Shown here one piece after another: positions 22,116 through 32,740 of a DNA stretch of 64,000 nucleotides. Source of the stretch: Branchinecta lynchi (taxonomy: Eukaryota; Arthropoda; Branchiopoda; Anostraca; Branchinectidae); the NCBI GenBank assembly GCA_023053575.1, contig JAKZAP010000009.1, positions 21,867,869 through 21,931,868 on the forward strand. Reading direction: 5' to 3'. Position numbers and translations under genes: made by a program. Within the stretch, counting starts at the first letter, position 1, and the number at the start of each line of letters is the position of its first letter. The notes under the pieces are model-generated. The model saw only the letters and a list, made by a program, of their open reading frames with translations, had not been told where the DNA came from and did not search any database.

Positions 22116-23415
22116 GCTATTACTTGCAGCCTGCAGGTACCTCAGGCATTTTTCCCGGCCTGCATGGCCAGGTACCATGGTACCCAGGTACCATACATTT
22201 TTCCCGGCCTTTTTCCCAGCAATTCATTGCTTTACAGAACCATTTCTAAATATTCAAAAACTAAAGTTTGGCCCACCTTTGATTAGAATTTTCTCTCGTC
22301 AAGGTTACAGCATTGCCAAGCTATCAGCAATTGAGTTTTGGGTTTTCCCAACCTTTGGCTTTTCTGTTTTTTAGCAAGAGCTGTGACTTTTTTGTGAAAA
22401 ATTAAATAAAGTGTTTGATTTTGATAGTTCAATCAATGTGTTTCAATTCTTTGAATTCAATATTTAACCTTAGCCTAATAGTACACTGGTTTTACAGTAG
22501 TACGACTAAGAAGCCAGTAAAGGTTGCTTGGTGCAGGTTCTGGTGTTCTCATTATTGACTGTTTACTCTTAGGTGACATTCTAAATAGCATACATTTACA
22601 GCTCTACAGGACCAGCTTGAAGTTTTCGCCCACCAACCAGCCACCCAGAAACGTGCAATACCAAGACATGGGGCATTGGGCGTCAGGGCTTTAAACGGTC
22701 AACAGCAAAATGGAGAAACTTAGGCTGAGTTGACGCAAAGCTAGTTTCAATGAAAAAAGCTGGATGAGTTAAGTCCTGGTGTTGGGCTTGAAACTCCTAA
22801 GCGAAAACTAGAGAAATGCCAACCAAATCACCGCCCACGATAATAGCAATAAGAAATAGTACTGTTTTGAATGAGCCATGTCGTAGCAGTGAAAGCAGAC
22901 CAGGTATCTTTTGCCGTTGCTGTAGACTCTAGCCTAGCCCTGGATATTTCTTACTACTCACAAAGAAACCTAAAATAACTATTATCACCAATTAGCTTAT
23001 AAACATCAATTTAAATTTCTGGAATGGTTTGATACATTTTAATTTGGGCAAAGATTTGGTAGTTCTCGGTTTTTAGCTTGGTGGGTTCAAGCACTGCCAC
23101 TCTTACCACCCAAGCCCTGAAATAGTTACAATCTGAATTTGTATGAATTTTACCCAAGGCGGTGTTTTGGTGGGAGTTCCTCTATTTTTCGCTTGGGCGT
23201 TTCAAGCACTGCCACCCAACCCCCGGACATAACTCTTCCAGCTTCTAGCAGGACATAGCTCATCCAGCTTTTCTCACTGAAACTTGCATTGTCGCAGCGA
23301 TGGTTTCATGGCCGTTTCTCCATATTTGACTTGGGCATTTCAAGCACTGCTGGGGACCAACGTCCCATTTACTGGTATTGCTGGTACTGGGGATACCTCT
23401 AAATGAGAGGTATCT
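22116..23415. other. Unclassified NAT10 intron 1 sequence
   Basis: GGTACC-rich palindromes at 22135-22195 (ggtaccatggtacccaggta). At 22600-23360 gggcttgaaactcctaagcg, tttcaagcactgccacccaa and related blocks recur in both orientations, suggesting a decayed fold-back element. No gene. Confidence 0.4.
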
Positions 23416-23419
23416 AACC

Positions 23420-23706
23420 CAGAGGCGTCACAACTGCGGGGGGGGATGCTTCCCCCCCCAAAGCCGTCGGCCATTTGGGGAAAAATACTGATTTTGATTT
23501 TTGATTTTTGTTGATTTTTTTTCATGAAAACAGTCGTTTTTTTCTGAAAACTGATTTTTCGTCAAAATAGTCGGGTTGTTCTGAAAATCAGTTGATTTAA
23601 AAAAAAAAAATAATTGTTTTTTCTGCAGAAAAAGTTGGTAAAAATTACCAGCCAGTCGGTAAATGCCTCGTCCCCTCCAAAAAATGTCGGCTAGTAACGC
23701 CTCTGA
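23420..23706. mobile_element. G/C-homopolymer MITE (family E, complete copy)
   Basis: Ends cagaggcgtcac and gtaacgcctctg are inverted. A G-run and C-run lie just inside the left end; the core repeats aaacagtcgttttttt and ctgaaaatcagttgattt; the right side reads ccagtcggtaaatgcctcgt. Confidence 0.75.
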
Positions 23707-23895
23707 TCCAACCTTGAATTTACATGACCGCAAACTTGGCAATATTACAAGGAAATTCCTGTGCAGCCCAAAACAGGTCCTGAGTCACTCAGGGTTTCCT
23801 TCTTGACAGTTAGGAGCTTTTTAGGAATGGAATGAAGTTTCCTTCCAACCTTTTTAGGCCATGTTCGAGGTTGTGTAAATTCGAGGTTTTATACC
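23707..23895. repeat. Family I repeat
   Basis: caaccttgaatttacatgac, tgacagttaggagctttttag and gaggttgtgtaaattcgagg match 29110-29670, where the same element is split by a 306-bp hairpin. Confidence 0.6.
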
Positions 23896-24007
23896 ACTCA
23901 TGTACTACAAAACATTGTTTTGAGTAAGCTTCTACCTGTGATTTCTGTAATTTACTTGGAAGTTTGATTTGTTTGAGGAAAATGGATTAACCTCCTGGTT
24001 AACTGAC

Positions 24008-24112
24008 CTGGTCCCTGCCTTTGTCACCGACAACCACAAACAGTGATCTCCATCCTTGGTTCACACCATTTTCAATCTGAGTTCGTATTCTGTTGTCAAT
24101 TTTCTTCCTCAT
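24008..24112 (-). CDS. NAT10: NAT10 coding exon 1 (residues 1-35)
   Basis: Encodes MRKKIDNRIRTQIENGVNQG, then WRSLFVVVGDKGRDQ, the NAT10 N-terminus. The ATG at 24112-24110 is chosen because family members start with M-(x)-RKK-(V/I)-DNRIR. The frame stays open upstream to 24322, but that stretch has no family similarity and is taken as 5' UTR. The donor gtcagt follows codon Q35 (phase 0). Confidence 0.94.
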
Positions 24113-24420
24113 TTTGTTATAAAAACAGGGCCAACGTGGGTCAAGGAAATTCGAAATCTTTGCCTGTAGACCAGAAGAAAACGGTATAGATGAGGACCGT
24201 GCTCCACCCTTGTAACAATAGTAACTGAGCCGCGCTCGATTCGACAAGCGGAAGTCAATCCCAGAGTTGATTTTTTTCTCTGCTGTCGTTTTATTTAGTA
24301 AGAAGTCGACCAAGCAAGTCAACAGAGAATTGCCAATCGAATGCTTCCTGGCAAAAATCTGAAGACATATACTCTTTATACTCCATAGAGAGATTGCACC
24401 CCACCCGAGGAAACGGATAT
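24113..24420 (-). promoter_or_regulatory. NAT10 5' UTR / promoter-proximal region
   Basis: Unique-looking sequence directly upstream of the NAT10 start codon. No recognised repeat family, no upstream exon with family similarity and no clear TATA box. The NAT10 transcription start probably lies here, but this is inferred from position only. Confidence 0.35.
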
Positions 24421-25560
24421 TGCTCCACCATCATCACGGGATCAAAACGAAAACGCATACATTGGGAGGTATAGGACTTTCAACTATGAAATTTAACTAT
24501 CGGCGTTTCATGATCATTCTGAGCCAGGGACTTGCTGGATAATTCTATTTTTGCAAAAGAGTTTCCATGGAAGTAAAAGCCATGCTTCATCTTCCAGGTT
24601 TCCAAACGTTTGGGGCTTCCGCATAGTCAAGCCAACCCTTCCATATTTTCATGATAATGATGACATCAATTTTGCTATTCTTCAATATTCACTACATGTC
24701 CCCATCGCATTTTAAATCCCAGTTACAACTGTCAATCAATTTCCCTTTCCTTCCTACATTTACATATTTGTTCTGTCTCCCAAATGGGTTGCCGATATTC
24801 GTTGTGTAGGTTGCAACATCTCTATGATTCACAACATTTGGAACTTCCGCCTTCTTTCTTGGTTTACTTGAGACAACTGACAATTTCTCCACGTCGTTCA
24901 AAGTCAACTTTTCGTCAACCTTCAGGTCGACTTTGATAAATCGAACTCTCCCAGTTAACCGAGAATCGTAAATAAAACGACTGACTGATTATCTCAGTTA
25001 ACTTGAAAAGTCAATCGAACGCGGCTCTGTTAGTGACTATTTTCGTTACTACGGCTGACTGTTCCAACTAGTCCCCAAAGCCAGGGCGTCGCTATGGAGG
25101 GTTGTGGGGGGGGGGGAGAAAAAACTAATCTGAGCGTCGCAGAGCGTCCGACCAAATAAATTAAGCTAATCTGGGCGCTCGGAGAGCGCCCGACCACAAA
25201 AGCTTCAGTTAAATGGGCGAAAAAGCCCGAAAAAGCGCGCAAAAAACGGGCGCAAGAAATGGCGCCCGAAAAAGTCAGTAAGGCTAATTAAGATTTACCA
25301 AGAAATGAAGTTGACATCCAGCTTGAACCTATGCCGTTCTGGGTTCTCGAGCGTTTCAGACTTCAGGAACTGGAATTTCAGTCGCAAGTTTCGAGCTTGC
25401 CAGATTGACAGTTTCAACATGATTTCTTATGTACCAACATCTCTCAATTCATGTAAACAGGTTAGTTTCTTAACAGAATGGAATTTGATGACAAGTATTT
25501 TCCTCCAGTGCGACGCTGTAATGCCAGGCCTGATTATTGCAACATGTCGATGGTTTTTAA
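24421..25560. other. Intergenic stretch between NAT10 and ZDHHC16
   Basis: No gene recognised. At 25085-25280 a G-run is followed by short GC-rich inverted repeats (ctgggcgctcggagagcgcc, gggcgaaaaagcccgaaaaa), probably a MITE of the G/C-homopolymer type. The rest is unclassified. Confidence 0.4.
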
Positions 25561-25562
25561 TT

Positions 25563-26580
25563 CGGTTTGTTTTTGGGATCCCAAAACGTAAGTGGCGGGA
25601 TACCTATGACATCGCCAAAGTTGTCCGTCTGTCCGTCCGTCCGTCTGTCCATCTGTGCACGCTATAACTCTCGAAGGGAAATAGATATTTCGATGAAACC
25701 TAGTGTAAGGATTCTTCGGGTCAAGAGCAAGGTCGAGTTCGTAGATGGGTTTTGTAGCCCTACATTTAGGGGCGGGGGAGGGGGTTTAAATATAGGGGCA
25801 AATGAAATATTTTTAAACAGATAATGTGATGGTCGATTGTTGGGTAAGAAGACATGAACACGATGGTGAAAACCATTTTGTCATCGGATAAGTAGTTGGC
25901 TCGGAATCCGGCCAAAACCGGAAAGTTTGTTAAAATTAAAAGTCTTATTTGAAGTTGATTAGGTGTTAGATATAGGGTAAGAAGACATGCTGAACACGAT
26001 GGTGAAAACTATTTTCTAGTCGGACAAGTAGTTCGTCTGGAATCCGGCCAAAACGAAAAGTTTGTTAAAAGTAAAAGTAAAAGTAAATATCAGATTTAGG
26101 GGTAAGAAGAAATGCTGAACCCATATATGAGAATCATTTTTTACCCGGACATATAGTTCTACCGGAATCCGGTTTGAGCCGGAAAACTTGTTATAAGTTA
26201 AATTTTTATTTAAAGTTGATTAGATGTTCAATGTTGGGGAAAGAAGATACGCTGAATTCGTTTTTGCGCTTTCTTTTTTCTCCGGGCAAGTGGTTCCGTA
26301 ATTCGGCCAAAACCGGGAAATTGGCCAGAAGTGGCATCAAGTTTTCGTCAAAACAGATATGACTTATAGGGGTAAACACACATGGTGAATCCATATCTGA
26401 ACTTGGTTTTCTCATATGATTAGCTATTTGGCCTTAATCTGTTTCCGAATTTTAATAGTAAAAATGTTCAAGGAGTCTGGCGAAGACTGGATCTGGCGAA
26501 GACAAGAACAAGACCCAATTGTCTGGATCAAATATTGAATTTTCGGGATCCCATCGAAACCTTTGGTCTTGTTCTAACTG
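25563..26580 (+). mobile_element. Family B element (copy 4, complete)
   Basis: gtttttgggatcccaaaacg at left, about four monomers starting gtaagaagacatgctgaaca (25846, 25978, 26103, 26238), and tttcgggatcccatcgaaac at right. No protein coded. Confidence 0.8.
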
Positions 26581-26734
26581 GAAAATCAGAACAATTGTCT
26601 GCTCTGTTTCAAGTCTTTTGGTTTCTCGATGATCATTAGGCTACTTCTTTTTCGGAAAGAATCAGAAGAATCAGCACATTACCAACTTCCAGCTAAATGT
26701 TTCACATTTTCTTCGTCGTGAACGAAGAAGGCCT

Positions 26735-27063
26735 AGGAAAACAACGATCCGAGAACACGGGAAATGCTTCTTAAATGGATTTTATTCTAAAAAAAGAATA
26801 TGTAGTTGACGAAATTAGTCTGGGTCCACTTTATTTCTCGTTTTGTTTATCCTGATTATTTAATTAATTTTACATTGCACCAACAACCAGCAAAACTTGA
26901 TTTAATTCCGAGTCTGAAACCGAGTCCTTTTTGATGATGATGATGACAATCGGAGGATTCCCCAACCATGGGGACTCGCGAGAATACGGGGAGTGAGTCC
27001 CCGGGACAAAAACACGCGGGGACTCCTCAAGTCGAGTCCTCGGGGAACGGCGAGAATACGTCT
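26735..27063 (-). mobile_element. Family K MITE (copy 1)
   Basis: Contains cgagaacacgggaaatgctt, acattgcaccaaca and ggggactcgcgagaatacgg, ending cctcggggaacggcgagaat. Copies at 49345-49848 and 51976-52325. Confidence 0.7.
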
Positions 27064-27184
27064 GATGTCTAACTTTGCTAGCTCCGGAATTTCCATATAA
27101 GCTAGGACAATGAAGGACCTGAGTGGCGGAGGGAGGGGGAATCCGGGATAGTGTGACCTGCGTGCATAGCCAAAACGGCCATGG

Positions 27185-27262
27185 GTCCTAGACATCCGGG
27201 ATTTGAACCTATCGGACCTTCGGCTTTCAAGGCCACTGCTTTACCACTGAAGTACATGGGGG
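27185..27262 (-). tRNA. tRNA-like relic, Ser(TGA)-type loop
   Basis: The minus strand reads cttcagtggtaaagcagtgg, ccttgaaagccgaaggtcc, gataggttcaaatcccggat: a recognisable A-box, an anticodon loop cTTGAaa and B-box ggttcaaatcc. The acceptor stem does not pair, so it is a pseudogene or SINE head. Confidence 0.35.
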
Positions 27263-27353
27263 CTTTCGAACTTAGATTTGCAAACCACTTTAATGGTCAC
27301 GAAGAAGCAGGCCAAAGGACCTTTAATCCCGCCGAAGACAAATCTATCTAAGC

Positions 27354-27448
27354 ACTTCATATTCCAATGTCACGGGATTCGATAGGAAATCGACCTTACC
27401 CTTCATATTCCAATGTCACGGGATTCGATAGGAAATCGACCTTACCCA
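27354..27448. repeat. 48-bp direct duplication
   Basis: ttcatattccaatgtcacgg followed by gattcgataggaaatcgacc occurs twice in a row. Confidence 0.85.
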
Positions 27449-27454
27449 ATGTAT

Positions 27455-27580
27455 CCTCGGGCAAGTTTCATCAAAATCTCATTCTCTTCGAGAGTTATCG
27501 TGCTTATAGACAGACTGACATTTTTGCGATGTCATAGGTATCCCTCCTTGATCCCTCCACTTATGTTTTGGGATCCCAGA
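27455..27580 (-). mobile_element. Family B end fragment
   Basis: ctcttcgagagttatcgtgc to ttatgttttgggatcccaga: the left ~120 bp of B in reverse, with an 11-bp direct repeat tgatccctcca. Confidence 0.7.
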
Positions 27581-27589
27581 AATCGTTCC

Positions 27590-28320
27590 AGCCTTGTTGG
27601 CAAGCGAAGTAACTACCGTAAGGAGGGTGGAACACTGTTTCTGGCAGAGAATTTGAACCAAAATCAATGCTGGAAACCAAAAGTCAAGAAGTGAATATAA
27701 AGCTCTGCAAGAACGAGTGATACGAACGCATATGACCTTTCGGTCGAACGCGTCAAACCCCAAACAACAACAACAACAATAGGTCATTCTTATATTGTTG
27801 TTCAGCATGGACCGTCTCAATAAATTTGGAGACAAATTTGCAGATGCAATTTTCAGTCTTATAGATTGCATTGCCCCATACTCAGGACCAGTAAGTTTTT
27901 GTAGAGTCTTAGCCTTTTCCAAGTTATGACACACACAGACAGTGTTGGGATTTTATTGTATAATGGAGTAGTGATGTTTTCCATTGTTAGCCTGGAATTA
28001 AAAACAAATTATATCCTGACAAAAATACTTCAGAACTGTCAAAAAAAAATAATCTATTAATAGTTTATGACACAGGGGTACCTGATGTCGTTATTACACT
28101 ACCTCGACTTTTGCTGCGAAAATGTTTAATGAAATGCACAATATAACTTTTTGGAACTGTCATGTGTCCAAGAATGTTCAGTTCTGTGACTTTTCTTTGT
28201 TTTGAAGCTGCTTTGAAAAGGGATTTTCTTGCTATTGACTTTGCCAACTCTACCTTTTTCATCATTTTAAATTGTAAGTCAGTTGAGGTAAGGCTAGAAT
28301 GAAGGGATGCAAATTATAGT
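27590..28320. other. Intergenic stretch upstream of ZDHHC16
   Basis: Two minus-strand frames (27780-27934; 28071-28265, MMKKVELAKSIARKSLFKAA...) could be exons of something but match nothing I recognise. A (CAA)n run lies near 27764. Possible promoter region of ZDHHC16. Confidence 0.3.
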
Positions 28321-28324
28321 TGTG

Positions 28325-28500
28325 TTTTTGCTTGGCTTGGACCATGCCTGCGGAACGCCGTTTTGCTTATAAGGCGGTTTCACACTTCTTCGGCTTTAGC
28401 CGTTTTGCTAATAAGGTTTTTTGCTACAACGGTCAAAGGAAGAAGTCCAAAGCCGGCAGGCCAACGGTCAACGGGCTCCTCTTCGCCTTTTTCCTCTGGC
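28325..28500. mobile_element. GCTTATAAGGCG MITE fragment
   Basis: cgttttgcttataaggcggt and ggtcaaaggaagaagtccaa resemble the copy at 28817-28947 (gttgcttataaggcgttttt, aaaaacgccttataaggaaa). It lies immediately upstream of the proposed first ZDHHC16 exon. Confidence 0.5.
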
Positions 28501-28586
28501 CTTGGCCTGTAGGTACTAGTCAGATAGAAAATTTAATAGCTCCATTGGAAACCTGTAGTTTTTTGCATTTGAAATTGGAACTGGAA

Positions 28587-28652
28587 ATGGCGGAAGGAAT
28601 GGAAGAAGAGAAGTTTTTGGAAGTACCGAAGTTCACAAATAAACTCTTTACT
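28587..28652 (+). CDS. ZDHHC16: ZDHHC16 putative first coding exon (residues 1-22)
   Basis: Encodes MAEGMEEEKFLEVPKFTNKL-FT from an ATG in ggaaATGg context, then donor gtgaga in phase 0, which exon 2 requires. The joined sequence [13 protein letters not shown] makes a sensible start to membrane segment 1. This acidic N-terminus does not resemble the human one, so the choice rests on phase, start context and position, not homology. A second possible donor (gtaagc at 28661) would leave phase 1 and does not fit. A repeat-derived stretch (28325-28500) lies just upstream. Confidence 0.5.
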
Positions 28653-28816
28653 GTGAGATGTAAGCACTTTTGATTTTGTGTTTATGTTGTACAGGAGAGC
28701 CCACAAAAGTTGGACCGTTTCAAATGTCAGATTCCTTGGAAAAAAGGGTTGAATGCAATTTTAATTTGTTTCAAACATGGGTCAGTGACTAAAGCTTTTT
28801 GCCAAAGCTACTTGGG

Positions 28817-28947
28817 AGTTGCTTATAAGGCGTTTTTGTGTTACAAACCCCAAGGCCAAAGTCTAAAGGCTAAGGACTGAAAAAACGCCTTATAAGGAAA
28901 ACGGCCAACTGCTAAGGTCAAAGTCCAAGGCAAGCAAAAACGCAACT
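28817..28947. mobile_element. AGTTGC...CGCAACT MITE with AAGGC core
   Basis: agttgcttataaggcgtttt at left, caaaaacgcaact at right. The core repeats caaggccaaagtctaaaggc-type units and their complements. No target duplication seen. Confidence 0.6.
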
Positions 28948-29107
28948 TATGTTTAACTAGAAATATTGAAGCAATCTTTATTTATCCAATATGGAACCAT
29001 TCAATTAGCTGCAATCAGTATGTTTGTCAGATTTGTTGGTTCCTTTTTAAGCCAGATAGATTATTCTGAAGGAAAGACTTTTCTGGAAATTTGAAATCTT
29101 GTCTGAG

Positions 29108-29670
29108 GTTGGATACCCCTCCTGTACAGATGAGTACAGGAGGGGTATCCTATCTCGAATTTATATGACCTCGAGCTTGGCCTGAAAACCTTACAAGGAC
29201 ATTTCTGTCTACCATAAAACAGATCCTAGGTCACTCAAGGCTGTCTAGTGCACTAGCCCTTTTTCAGTCACGGTGCTCAGACGTTTAGCACCATGCCTGA
29301 GTGCTAGACGTTTGAGCACTGTACTTTGAAATCCATGGATGGTGCATGGATTTCAGCATACAATGCACACACGAAAAAGCAAGATTTCTATCATTACACA
29401 CTAAATACCGATAGAAATTGTGCTTTTTCATGTGTGTGCTGTATGCTGAAATCCATGCACCATGCATGAATTTCAAGGTACAGTGCTCTAGCACTCAGGC
29501 ATGATGCTAGATGTTTGAGCACCATGATTGAAAGATGGCTAGTGTACTAGACTGACTCAAGGTTTCATTTTTGACAGTTAGGACCTTGTTAGGACTGCAT
29601 TGAAATTTCCTTTCAACTTTTTTAGTCCAAGTTCGAGGTTCTGTAAATTCGAGGTTGGATACTTGCATAC
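29108..29670. repeat. Family I repeat split by a hairpin element
   Basis: The left part ends ggtcactcaaggctg and the right part resumes gactcaaggtttcatttttg; together they match 23707-23895. Also contains a 17-bp hairpin gatacccctcctgtacagat/gtacaggaggggtatc at 29112-29150. Confidence 0.65.
29247..29553. mobile_element. ~306-bp hairpin element
   Basis: ctagtgcactag-type ends; arms of ~140 bp pair through tgctcagacgtttagcacca, gaaatccatggatggtgcat and acacgaaaaagcaagatttc around a short loop attacacactaaatacc at ~29400. Mismatches are few. No coding potential. Confidence 0.8.
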
Positions 29671-29679
29671 CCCTCCTGT

Positions 29680-30125
29680 ACAGTAGAGGTTGCAGTAGAG
29701 GTATGTTTATGTGAACAGTTACTTTGATGTGAACAGTTTAGTTTGGGCTAAATAGTAGAATGAAGATTTATTCAAACAATGTTTACAACGTTTGAAATGT
29801 TTACAATTTGTGAAAGTCAGCTTGGGCTCAAAGAATAGTAGAATGAAGATCCCAAATACCTATTCAGGTGTTTTCAGATGCACCTCCACTGTACAGTAGA
29901 TGTATGCTTATTTGAATGTTTGTTGACTTTGGACTTTGCCATTTTTGTGTAGGCTACTTGCTGTGACTAAACTCAACTATGAGTTAGCTGAAATAGCTAA
30001 TTAAGGGCCTTTGGAAACACCTGAATAGGTATTTTGGATCTTCATTCTGCCATTTAGCCCAAAACTACACTGTTCACATTTATGTAACTGTTCTAATAAA
30101 CATACCTCTACTGAATGCCTATTTG
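29680..30125. repeat. Family V repeat cluster
   Basis: ggcacctc-type blocks gaatgtttgttgactttgga, atttagcccaaaac and cctctactgaatgcctattt occur in both orientations; a family F fragment sits at 29765-29840. More V copies: 30640-30760 and 31027-31600. Confidence 0.55.
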
Positions 30126-30212
30126 AATGTTTGCTGGCATTGGACTTTTCCGTTTTCATGCACTTGCTGGACTAAAGTCAACTATGAGTTAGCCAAAGTA
30201 GGTAATCAAGGG

Positions 30213-30613
30213 CATATTAAAGGACACCTGAACAATGAAACCATACTTGAACACACCATGGATAATGCATTTACAGACATGGCCACGGAGAGCATTCTTC
30301 TCCTGAGCGTGACGTTTTCAAAATAGGGATCTTCGTTTCTGGAGGTTTGCACATGCAGACTCCAAGACAAAAAGCGCAATTCATTCAAATCTTGTACAGC
30401 GCTGGCCGGATCGTATTGGAAATTATTCTAGATATATGTTTGGTCTTAAGTGTTTAACAAATATTCCAGAAGAAGGGTTGATTGGATGCAAAATGAAGCA
30501 AAATCATAGCTTGGAAACACTATTTCGTATTTGGATTGGGTTTTCTTAGGCAATGTTAACGGAAGTCATACAGATAGGGATGATACTTCGTACTTTTCAT
30601 TCAGGTGTCCTTG
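30213..30613. mobile_element. TTAAAGGACACCTGAA MITE (reverse copy)
   Basis: tattaaaggacacctgaaca at left and cattcaggtgtccttgaagg at right. The interior is the reverse complement of 14056-14518. Confidence 0.8.
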
Positions 30614-30763
30614 AAGGGCAGCGATATTTCAGCCCTTCTTGGCCGCTGATTAAGGCCTCAGATTAAGGGCCTCTGAACATTGAAATAGGTATTTTGGATC
30701 TTCATTCCACCATTTAGCCCAAAACATTCAAATAAGCATTCAGTAGAGGTATCGCATTGCCTC

Positions 30764-31025
30764 GTAGTCTCAAAGTTCCTTTTCTCTCACATTGGCATTT
30801 CCTCACGCGCAGTGCCTTTTTCCTGATTTTGGCAACACATACATCTGTTAATCCAACGATCACTACTGTCCTTTAATACAATTACACTGCTCTATTTATA
30901 CCGAATATTTCTCTTTGCTAAATATTTTCGATTTGCTTAATGTGTTGTCAAAATCAGGAAAAAGGCACTGCGCGTGAGGAAATGCCAATGTGAGAGAAAA
31001 GGAACTTTGAGACTACGAGGCAATG
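30764..31025. mobile_element. Hairpin MITE with ~85-bp perfect arms
   Basis: attgcctcgtagtctcaaag, ttccttttctctcacattgg and catttcctcacgcgcagtgc are mirrored at 30945-31025 around a ~95-bp AT-rich loop. It sits within family V sequence. Confidence 0.85.
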
Positions 31026-31026
31026 G

Positions 31027-31600
31027 GATACCTCTACTGAATGCTTATTTGAATGTTTGTTGACTTTGAACTTTGCCAATTTCATGCACTTGCTGTGATG
31101 AAAGTTAGTTTTTTTTCTTAGTTTAATACTCTTTACTATACTAACCAACTTTTACATGCTAAACTACATGAACACACCTTTTGTAACCCTCTTAACATCC
31201 TTTTATACATGTACTACTACTATAGTTAGCGAAAGTAGGTAATTAAGGGCCTCTGAAAACAACTGAATCGGAATCTGAACTCGATATTTGGATCTTCATT
31301 CTACCATTTAGCCCAAAAACATACCTCTACTGCATGCTTATTTGAATGTTTGTTGACTTTGAACTTTGCCAATTTCATGCACTTGCTGTGATGAAAGTTA
31401 GTTGTTTTTTTCTTAGTTTAATACTCTTTACTATACAAACCAATTTTACATGCTAAACTACATGAACACGTCTTTTATAACCCTCTTAACATCCTTTTAT
31501 ACATGTACTACTACTATAGTTAGCCAAAGTAGGTAATTAAGGGCCTCTGAAAACAACTGAATCGGAATCTGAACTCGGAGAAGAAACATACCTCTGCTGT
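31027..31600 (+). repeat. Tandem duplication of a ~290-bp family V unit
   Basis: Units at ~31027 and ~31320 share tacctctactgaatgcttat, gtttaatactctttactata, tacatgctaaactacatgaa and aactgaatcggaatctgaac with very few differences. Confidence 0.85.
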
Positions 31601-32440
31601 AATTGGTACTTACTCTCTGTCTGGTCAGTAGTAGCTTTCCTGAAAGTCAGTTATTGATCAATCAAGCCAAGCACTATAGATTTTATATTTGACACTGTTA
31701 AATGGATATGTAAGCTATGACATTTTATTTGAGCTAGGCCCTATATTATGGCCCTTCTTGACAAGGGCCAAAAAACTGCATAGATTTAATTCAATTTATT
31801 TTCTTGTCAATATCATCAGAAGATAGTTTGGATGCGTCACAAAGAAGACAATGGTACAATCTCACAACACGCGCAATTGAGATTAGGCAAAAATATTGAC
31901 AATAATAAACAAATAAACTAAATCAAAATCAAAAATATATTTACAATTACTCGAATCTTATATTTACAGTTTAATTCATTTTAATAATGAATTGTAGCTG
32001 ACATATATCCGTTTTGCAGCGTCAAATATGATTTGCAGTCAGCTTGTGCTGAAGTAATATTTAAAATAGGTCTGTTCTTCTTCCCCTCCCAGTTTGGATG
32101 CAATGGTTACCTGACCTCGTGTTGTTAGATAATTCATTCATGAAATAACTATTCTTATGATTGCTGCCTTTGGAGAATAAGTTTATGGGCAAATAGCTAA
32201 TTGCTACAGACAGTGTAGCACGAGAGAAAAGGCTGTTTGAGAAAGAATCCCACATCACATAGTACAGTCAATAGCTGTTTTTCATTTAGGCTAGGTCTGT
32301 TTTGTGAAAAAAACAAACAAAAAACTGGCAATAAAATAATGGTTTACATTTTTTCTGACATAAAATGTTAGAGGAGCAAATTCTTCTGTAATTATTCATA
32401 GCCTAATTTTGAATCTGATGCAGAATCACCCTGGAGCCTG
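31601..32440. other. Unclassified ZDHHC16 intron 1 sequence
   Basis: Family F fragments at 31748-31770 (ggcccttcttgacaagggcc) and 31985-32055 with an A-rich stretch between. No gene recognised. Confidence 0.4.
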
Positions 32441-32740
32441 GACACCTGAGCCTCGTTTTTGTTGCAGGCTGCAGGTCCACTTCTCGGCCGATTCCGGACT
32501 GATTCTTTCTACATCCGTTTTTGCCCTGCAGCGCTTTTGAGAAAAACGGCAGCACTTCTCGAGAATCACGGACTTGCTCACCGACCAAGTCCGTGCTTCT
32601 CTGCAAGATGCTGCAGCGCTGCCGCTTCAACCAAGAAGAAAGGGAATCCGAAAACGCATATTGTGCAAAAGCAAAGAAGTGCTGCAGCAGCGATGCGGCA
32701 GCGCTATTGCAACAAAAACGAGGCTCTGGCGAGCTGAGGC
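32441..32740. mobile_element. Family C MITE (copy 1)
   Basis: Ends gagcctcgtttttgttgcag and attgcaacaaaaacgaggct are inverted. The core alternates gcagcgctgccgcttcaacc-like and complementary blocks (cactggccgattccggactg type). The repeats make several overlapping spurious reading frames on both strands. Confidence 0.8.

Larger units (their letters stand above)
2988..24112 (-). other. NAT10: NAT10 gene span (5' part; continues beyond the left edge)
   Basis: Seven minus-strand exons join in phase into 1241 nt (413 codons plus 2 nt) matching NAT10/Kre33/TmcA, the RNA cytidine acetyltransferase that makes N4-acetylcytidine in 18S rRNA and tRNA in the nucleolus, using acetyl-CoA and ATP. Visible order: conserved N-terminus (MRKKIDNRIR), TmcA N-terminal region (about 1-200), then the helicase-like ATPase with Walker A ARGRGKSAALG (G286-S290) and Walker B VVIDEAAAIP (D387-E388). 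The GNAT acetyltransferase and C-terminal domains (the human protein is about 1025 residues) would lie left of position 1. Every junction is GT-AG. Introns, 5' to 3', are 2354, 3544, 3875, 3388, 529 and 6194 bp. No frameshift or stop was seen, so the gene looks functional. Identification rests on family knowledge of the protein; no search was run. Confidence 0.95.

Noticed and set aside
27479..27934. 151-codon minus-strand frame with CCCCC run
   Set aside because: It passes through a family B fragment and a (CAA)n run; no domain is recognisable. Only 27780-27934 could be an exon, without support.
28065..28265. Minus-strand frame MMKKVELAKSIARKSLFKAA...
   Set aside because: Lysine-rich and near a possible donor, but unlike any family I know and with no partner exon found.
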